Assembly: GCF_032062135.1 (NCBI RefSeq) | Contig: NC_092861.1 | Location: 115,263,923 to 115,327,922, forward strand | Direction of reading: 5' to 3' | DNA: 64,000 nt | Origin: Pyxicephalus adspersus | Taxonomy: Eukaryota > Chordata > Amphibia > Anura > Pyxicephalidae | Shown: positions 61,001 to 64,000 of the stretch, piece by piece | Layout of the letters: every line of letters starts with the position of its first letter | Position numbering within the stretch: the first letter of the stretch is position 1 | Made by a program: the position numbers and the translations under genes | The notes under the pieces: model-generated | What the model was told of the DNA's origin: nothing | The model's database searches: none | What the model saw: the letters and a program-made list of their open reading frames with translations, nothing else

Positions 61001-63883
61001 GTGCATTTATTTAAGTCCACAGACACACATAAACCTTTGAAGAAAACCTCCTCTCCAAGCCCCAAGGTTTCTGCTTTCTTAGCTACATTCTTAGAGGAAT
61101 CTCCTCTTGTTTTGTGCTTAAAAACCAATGGAAATAGAGAAGCAGGGCATACAGGCTGTGTTGCCAACTATTTGAGACTTGGCACCTTTGCCTCTAACTA
61201 TGCCACTGGGGTTCCTCAAAACAAGCAGTAATTTTTTTCCCAGGAGTCTGCAGAAAAAAATAAATGGGAACCTATAATGGACCTTTAGGTACTCTAAGGC
61301 TTAGTCTACACGGGCTGTTTCCCCAGCGTTTAACCTGAGGCTTTTAAAGCCCATGTTTGAAGTCCCCATGCATTACAATTGGCTAATCTACACCAGGACG
61401 TTTCCTTGAGGCACGTTTATGACATTTATCTTAAACGTTGCATGCTACATATGAAAAATTAAAACACTGGGTTAACGCTGGAAAACGCCCAAAAACACTG
61501 TAAACCCCCTAAAAACACTGTAAACCACTTCCACATTTTTGAACATTGATATGCAAATTAGTTGAAATAGTGGTAAAACACTGGAAAACGCGGCATAGGC
61601 ATTTTCCAGCATTTTAAAGGCAAGCTTTAAAACGCTAATAAAAGTGCATAAAAACACATATAAATGCAAAAGGAACGTTTACATGCGTTTTTAAAAAACG
61701 TCCATGTAGACCCAGCCTAAAGCTGCGTACACACTTCCAATTTTTGTCGTTGGAAATGACCGACGAACGACCGATTGGCCAAAAATCGTTTGTAAAAAAA
61801 GTAACCAACGACGCCGACCAACGAGGATAGTCGTTGGAAATGAACGACCGGACCGTCGGATCGGATTGGACGACGATCGTTGACCATCTATCGTGTGTAC
61901 GGTCGTTCAGTGCTCGTTCATGGTCTGAGCATGCGCGATGAACGAACGTTCGCTCACTTCCTGTGGTGCACGTCACTTCCTGTATCGTTTAAACGATCTC
62001 ATCTATCGTGTGTACAATATCTGCGAACGATCGTGTCGTTATCTGTATGTACAGGATCGGTGCTATACGATCGTTCGCAGATATCGTGCAGGATCGTTCG
62101 TCGTTCGTTTACCAACGATAATAATTGGAAGTGTGTACGTAGCTTAAGACTTGGAACAAGCTTACAAAACCTTGTTTACCATAATAAATAAATTACTTGA
62201 AGATAAGCTCATGAATGCAACAGAAAACACTAATAAAATTACTTAAGCCAATGAATTGATTGCAGCTTGTCCTTAAATGGCTGCACTTTCTGCAATAGGA
62301 GTATGCTCAGAAAAAGTTTTAAGATGTTCCCTTATCTCCCTTAGATCCTATGTATAAAATGTATAATTTGAAAGATAATTTTACTAAAATTACAGTTATC
62401 CTTTAAATATCAACAGCCCAGATTTATCCATTGTGCGTTTACTTTCAAAAGAAACAAAACAGAGTAAACAGAGTAAAATAAAATACTTTTTTTGCAACAG
62501 GTGAACTATGCCAACAAGCACCCTTTAGAATTAAATATAAATAAAGGCTTACAAAATAATGATTGTGACTGAACAGTTCTGTGAATGAACTTTTTTAGTT
62601 TAACTATATTTTTATCATGCCAGTTGGCCGAATATATATTTCATTCTTAAATTCAAGCAGGTTTTAAATCCTAAATAACCTTCCCCTAGTAATGCATCAA
62701 GAGCAAAAGTCATAAACAGTTGTGGATTCCATTTTTCCAGCACACCTTTGCTTATCCTCACTTTTTGGTCTCATATTCAAGAATTCACTGAAAGCACTTT
62801 GGTACATGTTGATTAATTTACAAGTAAAAACAAGTGGTGGCTTGATCAAAAGGTTTAAAAAAATATATACCACATTATTAGTGGGCTTTCACCAAAAGCA
62901 AACAAGATATAGACACAGATAAAACAGGAATTTACAATGCAAGCCTAAAAAGATCATTACAACATGCAAGATCACAATTACAACACTGATTACAAACAGT
63001 TTAATGCAAATACTAAAAAAAAACAAAAAAAATAAATACATTCTGATGGGAATTTATTTTAAAATTCTAATTCAAACTTGCATTCTAATTTTAAGAACTA
63101 TAATCAAATATTTTCACTTCTATATTTCAGCCAGCATGTTTGCTAACCAGTTTTTTATAAGCCATGGAACTAAAAAAAGGGGAAATAGAAAGCTGGAACA
63201 AAAAATATATTAAAACAAAGTATACACAATTAAAAGGTAGACAGCTAAAAAGGCAAAAAAAAAAAAAAAAAACAGAATTAGAAAAGAGACAGGACGGAGG
63301 AGGAAAAGATACAAGAAATAAAAAGAGCCTGATTTATTAAAGTAAAGATCTTCGAGGAGGATACACTTTCATCAGTCAAGTGAAACTGATGAAGTGTATA
63401 CTCTCCAGCCTTGGAGAGCTTTATTAAATCAGGTCCAAAGGGAGAGGAGCAACACAGCAGACAAAAAAGTAAGAAGAGACAGAAGAGAAGACAAGAGGGA
63501 TGAAGAAAGCTTGTAATAATTGCTCACAAATTTGGTATTCTTAAGCACTCATTTAACAGATTACATGCAGAAAGGCCAAACAAATAATAATATTATTAAT
63601 AATAATACAAATAGATGAGGAAGCTGCTCACCTCACTGTTATGTCCTCTTAGATTGAAGTTGGTCCTTTGAGGAGTGTTCCTGTCTCTCCGGCAATGACT
63701 CAAAGTAAAAGTTACTCCTACAACTCCTCTTCCATTGCCAGTAGCCAGCCACCCTTCTTCATAGTAGCGTCTTCTACACACTGGCTTTTCCTTTTCACTT
63801 TTTGGAACCCTGCCCTTCCAAGAAAGGCATAATATGTTGGAATCACTGCAAAGCACAGGTCCATGCTCCACAGATGCATGCAT
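22583..63883 (-). CDS. tulp4: TULP4, tubby-like protein 4 (14 coding exons, 1564 aa)
   Basis: The joined coding exons (63632-63883, 55718-55846, 51418-51579, 44147-44327, 35685-35819, 34405-34571, 33800-34024, 33039-33273, 30091-30235, 29662-29806, 29388-29481, 28800-28943, 25437-28000, 22583-22699) total 4695 nt with consistent phases. Domains: WD40 repeats (about 20-370); a SOCS box (BC box SLQLLCQQAI at 376-385, Cul5-type LPPRL at 400-404); a tubby N-terminal half (from 418 and again about 585-650); a proline-rich insert of roughly 800 residues with three PPxY motifs (Tyr at about 834, 955 and 1143) and basic clusters near 1356 and 1399; and the tubby C-terminus (1480-1564). The length is close to human TULP4 (about 1540). 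SOCS boxes recruit Elongin B/C and Cullin, so a ubiquitin-ligase substrate-receptor role is inferred. No frameshift or internal stop was found. Confidence 0.97.
22700..25436 (-). other. tulp4: TULP4 intron 13
   Basis: Phase 0, donor GTATGG. It is mostly unremarkable AT-rich sequence and holds one degenerate SINE tail at about 25040-25125. No exon was seen. Confidence 0.85.
25040..25125 (+). repeat. Degenerate SINE tail
   Basis: GGACCCCTCTGAGGAAG, TAGTGACAGTGCTGTACAG and ACTGCGCTGTATAAATAC follow the tail of the SINE at 46468-46724 with many substitutions. Confidence 0.6.
25437..28000 (-). CDS. tulp4: TULP4 exon 13: long proline-rich insert and tubby segment
   Basis: At 2564 nt this is by far the largest exon. 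It runs from acceptor TTTTCTACAG to donor CAG|GTATGG and encodes residues 672-1526. Highlights are the PPPPY, DPPPY and RPPPY motifs (potential WW-domain ligands), polyproline blocks, an LLSPPES segment, a KKNRKR nuclear-localisation-like cluster near 1356, a lysine-rich run near 1399, an acidic SSESEPEL stretch, and the tubby strand GSQGFVYVMANKQ leading to IELEGRQ. The open frame continues past 25437 into the intron but is not conserved there. Confidence 0.97.
28001..28799 (-). other. tulp4: TULP4 intron 12
   Basis: A phase 1 intron with donor GTGAGG. About 40% of it is the hAT MITE at 28297-28620; nothing else is recognised. Confidence 0.9.
28297..28620. mobile_element. Non-autonomous hAT element with perfect 8-bp TSD
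   Basis: Ends CAGTGGTCGCCAACC and GGTTGGCGACTACTG are inverted repeats. Flanks are an exact CACCAGGC duplication at 28289-28296 and 28621-28628. The 324-bp interior is GC-rich, with no transposase. The termini are related to but distinct from those of 642-1047. It lies inside TULP4 intron 12, about 180 bp below exon 12. Confidence 0.92.
28800..28943 (-). CDS. tulp4: TULP4 exon 12: tubby strand and acidic linker
   Basis: 144 nt, phase 1 in and out. It encodes VIYKTSLLHLQPRQMTIYLP, the end of the first tubby block, then an acidic FSEDEDDLP linker at the start of the long insert. Acceptor TTTATGTAG, donor GTGAGG. Confidence 0.95.
28944..29387 (-). other. tulp4: TULP4 intron 11
   Basis: 444 bp with a consensus GTAAGT donor. 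No repeat or gene recognised. Confidence 0.9.
29388..29481 (-). CDS. tulp4: TULP4 exon 11: tubby core
   Basis: 94 nt, encoding HNYLAQVTSNIWGTKFKIVG and LAAFLPANLGA. This is a conserved piece of the tubby barrel. Acceptor TTTATTTGCAG, donor GTAAGT. Confidence 0.95.
29662..29806 (-). CDS. tulp4: TULP4 exon 10: basic Ser/Pro-rich linker
   Basis: 145 nt. It encodes INIEARKSPKLSRATQEI, then RSPRLPIRKPSIGSPSL and REFPLEDITQ, which leads into the tubby core. The KSPKL repeats echo those of exon 9. The 180-bp intron 10 follows (donor GTAAGA), with nothing recognised in it. Confidence 0.95.
29807..30090 (-). other. tulp4: TULP4 intron 9, with (TA)24
   Basis: 284 bp. The donor is GTCATT, with C at +3 and no purine pair at +3/+4, the weakest of the set. 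A (TA)24 tract begins 27 nt into the intron. The acceptor, TAATACCTTCAG, is acceptable. Confidence 0.9.
30016..30063. repeat. (TA)24 microsatellite
   Basis: An uninterrupted 48-bp TA tract. On either strand it produces spurious Tyr-Ile ORFs. Confidence 0.98.
30091..30235 (-). CDS. tulp4: TULP4 exon 9: acidic Ser-rich and KSPK linker
   Basis: 145 nt. It encodes DEIYGNGLISAVIDSCNCSD, then SDIELSDDWAAKKSPKVS and KSPKLP, part of the linker after the tubby N-terminal piece. Acceptor GTATTTCTAG; unusual donor CCCAG|GTCATT. The reading frame into exon 10 is conserved (Pro-Arg-Ile), which supports this boundary. Confidence 0.92.
30236..33038 (-). other. tulp4: TULP4 intron 8
   Basis: 2.8 kb with donor GTATTT. 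It contains the decayed gene at 31150-32490, a TA-rich microsatellite near 32594-32624, and a two-copy GTGGCAGCAGGAATA repeat near 32718-32755. 30631-30830 may be an old Harbinger-like MITE (GGCTGGATTTACACAAC left end), but its right end is poor. Confidence 0.85.
31150..32490 (-). pseudogene. Decayed Cys-rich mobile-type gene in TULP4 intron 8
   Basis: Minus-strand translation gives a broken protein. From about 32475: NLCYICGKYTQC, an in-frame stop after RVRFAYK, then ICCQVCYVGLTQWLNGKR, MVWREPKDHHSDCYFC, FSKKTKSKIVYPD and a stop near 31900. A further frame reads DDLKVVALLLSLQLGYTK, FLCLWNS, YLPTLHIKLGLLKNF and GIFIGPQI, followed by LNNML, LKIHFL, DEQGERFHQDIS and MMGDYCWFLQRE. I recognise this as a dispersed uncharacterised family seen in arthropod and vertebrate genomes, but cannot name it. 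Compared with that family, about 100 residues seem to be deleted between the two main blocks. CxxC pairs suggest zinc binding. No flanking repeats were found. Confidence 0.7.
33039..33273 (-). CDS. tulp4: TULP4 exon 8: first tubby block
   Basis: 235 nt, residues 418-495. It encodes PPIPDPNNMRDFVSYP, CTMKRTEDDPEVGGPCYTLY and GRRISKLRPEFVIMDP, the opening strands of the tubby domain. The acceptor is preceded by a 19-T tract (TTTTGAAG). Donor GTATTT, phase 1. Confidence 0.96.
33274..33799 (-). other. tulp4: TULP4 intron 7
   Basis: 526 bp, donor GTAACT. AT-rich; nothing recognised. Confidence 0.9.
33800..34024 (-). CDS. tulp4: TULP4 exon 7: end of WD40 region and SOCS box
   Basis: 225 nt, exactly 75 codons (343-417). 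It ends the WD40 region (ICWGHRDSRLFLASGPALYV), then carries a complete SOCS box: a BC box SLQLLCQQAIASSL for Elongin C and a Cul5-box-like LSLPPRLCSYL. One exon thus encodes the whole ligase-recruiting module. Acceptor TATTTTGCAG. Confidence 0.96.
34025..34404 (-). other. tulp4: TULP4 intron 6
   Basis: 380 bp, donor GTATAA. Nothing recognised. Confidence 0.9.
34405..34571 (-). CDS. tulp4: TULP4 exon 6: WD40 repeat
   Basis: 167 nt. It encodes VVVQWCTQGDLLAIAGIE, then SALIKFYNVRGEHIYTLE, a WD40-type blade. Enters with a split Asp codon and leaves in phase 0 after Val-Gln. Confidence 0.96.
34572..35684 (-). other. tulp4: TULP4 intron 5
   Basis: 1.1 kb, donor GTATGG. No mobile element recognised. 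A short ORF at 34923-35111 has no support. Confidence 0.85.
35685..35819 (-). CDS. tulp4: TULP4 exon 5: WD40 repeat
   Basis: 135 nt. It encodes DGPAAYPIPVENIKPLLTVG and FTSGDISLMNNYDDLSPTII. The MNNYDDLSP segment is diagnostic of TULP4. Acceptor TGCATTGCAG. Confidence 0.96.
36723..36743. repeat. (AC)n microsatellite
   Basis: A 21-bp AC tract in TULP4 intron 4. Confidence 0.95.
38233..38367. repeat. Hairpin 1: about 40-bp arms
   Basis: Left arm TCTCAATAAGAAGAAACAGG through GAGCATGC (38233-38272) pairs with right arm GCATGCTCTTCTCATGTG through CCTATTGAGA (38328-38367), with only a few mismatches. The loop is about 55 nt. Confidence 0.9.
38371..38465. repeat. Hairpin 2: about 38-bp arms
   Basis: Left arm ATTGTATTACTTTGCCAGAG through GAAACCAAA pairs with right arm TTTGGTTTCACATTGCATTC through GTAAAACAATT, with about three mismatches. 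The loop is about 20 nt, close in shape to an animal microRNA precursor. Confidence 0.9.
41633..42033. mobile_element. Harbinger-like MITE
   Basis: It starts GGCTAGCCAGACGGGTGC and ends with the inverse of GGCTAGGTACACATGTGC. The interior is full of CGATCGTT words like those of 61721-62144. Flanks are TAA (41630-41632) and TTA (42034-42036), both TWA but not identical. Confidence 0.75.
42060..42470 (-). pseudogene. Tc1-like transposon remnant (antisense)
   Basis: AGTTTGAGATGATTTGAAC, GCAGCCATCAGAAGATGGGT, GGTAGGCTGTGGCATTTAAA and CATGTTGTTGACGCCAAAT match, in order, a Tc1-like element common in fish and frog genomes, with its transposase on the minus strand. The frame is broken by several stops. 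It begins right after the Harbinger-like MITE, which may have inserted at its edge. Confidence 0.65.
43359..43664. mobile_element. Harbinger-like MITE
   Basis: The left end is GGCTATGTATACATG; the right end is the inverse of GGCTGCACACACAGG. Flanks are TTA and TAA. The interior words TTCTCCCC, CTCTCCATGGA and ACAGAACGGCACTGCGTGTA place it with 5225-5510. Confidence 0.75.
43988..44006. repeat. Poly(A) tract
   Basis: About 19 A, 140 bp below exon 4. No retroposon body was recognised upstream. Confidence 0.8.
44147..44327 (-). CDS. tulp4: TULP4 exon 4: WD40 repeat and acidic loop
   Basis: 181 nt, residues 182-241 plus one base. It encodes VLFGTADGQVIVMDCHGRML, then HVLLHESDGIVSMSWN and the acidic VEDSSESDTDSDDY. 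Acceptor TTGTTTTATAG, donor GTAATT. Confidence 0.96.
46468..46724 (+). mobile_element. Full-length tRNA-derived SINE
   Basis: The head GGCAGCAGAGTGGCTTAAC with B box GATTCGAATCTCGG is tRNA-like. The centre, GGAGTTTACATGTTTGCGTG and TTCCTCCCACATTCCAAAAA, is the conserved core shared by V-SINE-type elements. The tail, GACTGTGAGCCCCTTTAAG through AGAGCTGCGTATAATGTC and TATATAAATAC, matches the tails at 1079, 4565 and 25040. A promoter-like A box is only partly preserved. Confidence 0.85.
47390..47760. repeat. Degenerate minisatellite-like array (ACTGACACCA words)
   Basis: Repeated words GTTACTGTGCGCACTGACAC, CCATTGGTG, TATTATAGTATCCAC, GCCACTGACACACGTG, GCCACTAACACCATTGATGG recur at roughly 60-bp spacing, suggesting an old tandem repeat. 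ORFs of 60-140 codons across it on both strands are a by-product. Confidence 0.45.
49970..50390 (+). pseudogene. Probable Tc1-like transposase remnant
   Basis: Frames across the stretch give LGITGVPGKMHLLSKKN, HDEKVKVWVAWVSIKG and RPDLNLIKMWWEDL in order. These parallel the linker, the VKHGGGSVMVWGCF-type motif and the SPDLNPIEHLWRDL motif of Tc1 transposases. Several stops and frame shifts; not functional. Confidence 0.5.
50509..50577. repeat. Compound (TA)n/(CA)n microsatellite
   Basis: TA tract followed by ACATACATATATATATACAC and an (AC)n run. Confidence 0.9.
51418..51579 (-). CDS. tulp4: TULP4 exon 3: WD40 repeat
   Basis: 162 nt, exactly 54 codons (128-181). It encodes VSDFTWSHDGTQALISYRDG, FVLVGSVSGQRHWSSEI and CGIWTPDDQQ. 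Phase 0 on both sides; acceptor CATTTTATAG, donor GTGAGA. Confidence 0.97.
54128..54400. repeat. Possible hAT-like MITE fragment
   Basis: CAGCATTTCTCAACCAGGGT, TCCTCCAGAGGTTATTAGG and CACTGACACCAATGAT are typical of a dispersed vertebrate MITE that starts CAGTGTTTCTCAACCA. The matching right end was not found. Confidence 0.45.
54505..55084. mobile_element. MITE with TTAA duplication and internal foldback
   Basis: Termini CCTCCCTAGCGGT and ACCGCTAGGGAGG are perfect inverted repeats flanked by TTAA (54501-54504, 55085-55088), indicating piggyBac-type insertion. The left half has a foldback: 54542-54605 pairs with 54688-54749. The right half is GC-rich and contains GTCACCGGG/CCCGGTGAC. Overlapping ORFs of 67 and 93 codons there are not convincing. 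The small element at 2628-2815 is a relative. Confidence 0.85.
55718..55846 (-). CDS. tulp4: TULP4 exon 2: WD40 repeat
   Basis: 129 nt, 43 codons (85-127). It encodes VVLVRWNEPFQKLATCDADG and GIFVWIQYEGRWSVEL, then NDRGAQ. Phase 0 on both sides; acceptor TTGTTTTTCAG, donor GTGGGT. Confidence 0.97.
61298..61717. mobile_element. Harbinger-like MITE A
   Basis: Ends GGCTTAGTCTACACGGGC and the inverse of GGCTGGGTCTACATGGAC; flanks TAA at 61295-61297 and 61718-61720. The interior is rich in AAAACGC and AACGTTT words. Confidence 0.8.
61721..62144. mobile_element. Harbinger-like MITE B
   Basis: Ends AGCTGCGTACACACTTCCAA and the inverse of AGCTACGTACACACTTCCAA; flanks TAA at 61718-61720 and 62145-62147. 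The interior is dominated by CGATCGTT/ACGAACG words with many CpGs, unlike the surroundings. The truncated copy at 18045 belongs to the same family. Confidence 0.88.
63326..63435. mobile_element. Short foldback MITE
   Basis: Inverted ends AGCCTGATTTATTAAAG and CTTTATTAAATCAGGTCC, with an internal hairpin ATACACTTTCATCAGT / ACTGATGAAGTGTAT. Same family as 8366-8580, internally deleted. Confidence 0.75.
63632..63883 (-). CDS. tulp4: TULP4 exon 1 (first coding exon)
   Basis: 252 nt, 84 codons from ATG at 63883 to donor GAG|GTGAGC. It starts MHASVEHGPVLCSDSNILCL and includes SWKGRVPKSEKEKPVCRRRY and GNGRGVVGVTFT. This is the TULP4 N-terminus and first WD40 strands. The start was chosen because it matches the family start and sits in a good context (GGCAGCATG). 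A plausible acceptor, TTTCTTCACATCTTTGAG, lies 23 nt upstream (exon edge about 63906), which suggests a non-coding exon beyond the window. Confidence 0.96.
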
Positions 63884-64000
63884 GCTGCCAGTTTTAGATT
63901 AACACCCTCAAAGATGTGAAGAAAAAAAATACAAATAAATAACGTCAAAAAGTCAAGTTCTGATGCATTTACCTAAGACCAAAGTTCTTGGTTAATGTTG
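63884..64000 (-). other. tulp4: TULP4 5' UTR or upstream intron sequence
   Basis: 63884-63906 is probably 5' UTR after a pyrimidine-rich acceptor; the rest is likely intron. No promoter signature is seen, which fits an upstream non-coding first exon off the right edge. Confidence 0.5.

Larger units (their letters stand above)
55847..63631 (-). other. tulp4: TULP4 intron 1 of the coding region (7.8 kb)
   Basis: 55850-61290 is AT-rich with no classified element beyond a half MITE end near 59811 (GGGCCTGATTTGCATG). 61298-62144 holds two abutting MITEs and 63326-63435 a foldback MITE; an A-tract lies at about 63257-63272. Confidence 0.8.

Overview
The window is vertebrate nuclear DNA with large introns and dense DNA-transposon debris. 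It is most likely from a frog, and probably ranoid: the tRNA-derived SINE with its 'TACAGCGCTGCGTAATATG' tail, the Harbinger-like, hAT and TTAA-flanked MITEs and the Tc1-like remnants are typical of anuran genomes. This host call rests on recognising repeats and is an inference. There is one assembly gap (18132-18610). I see no bacterial or viral gene cluster and no CRISPR array.

Two protein-coding genes are readable, both on the minus strand. Nearly all of TULP4 (tubby-like protein 4) lies between about 15.3 and 63.9 kb. Fourteen coding exons join in frame with GT-AG boundaries to 1564 codons plus a stop at 22583-22585. They encode N-terminal WD40 repeats, a SOCS box, a tubby domain split by a very long proline-rich insert, and the tubby C-terminus. 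The 3' UTR probably runs to about 15.3 kb; the upstream 5' UTR exon(s) lie beyond 64 kb.

Downstream of TULP4 on the same strand is the 5' end of TMEM181. It has a first coding exon at 7537-7667 and a probable alternative first exon at 3984-3991, inside a CpG-rich promoter with a full CRE. Both leave the same splice phase. The rest of TMEM181 lies off the left edge. The TULP4-TMEM181 order and orientation match what I recall of human chromosome 6q25.

Layout: 1-7.7 kb, TMEM181 5' region with MITEs and SINE tails. 7.7-15.3 kb, intergenic: a Tc1 remnant with a nested MITE, a candidate 63-codon ORF and a 526-bp segment duplicated in direct orientation. 15.3-22.6 kb, presumed TULP4 3' UTR. 22.6-34.6 kb, the C-terminal and central TULP4 exons, with a decayed mobile-type gene in intron 8. 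34.6-63.9 kb, widely spaced N-terminal exons with introns of 1-8 kb holding hAT, Harbinger-like, Tc1, SINE and TTAA-flanked insertions.

Nothing here amounts to a new multi-gene system. The items most worth checking are the TMEM181 alternative first exons, the paired hairpins inside the hAT element in TULP4 intron 4, two abutting MITEs that share one TAA, a 62-bp-arm foldback in a TTAA element, the broken gene in intron 8, and the weak exon-9 donor beside a (TA)24 tract.
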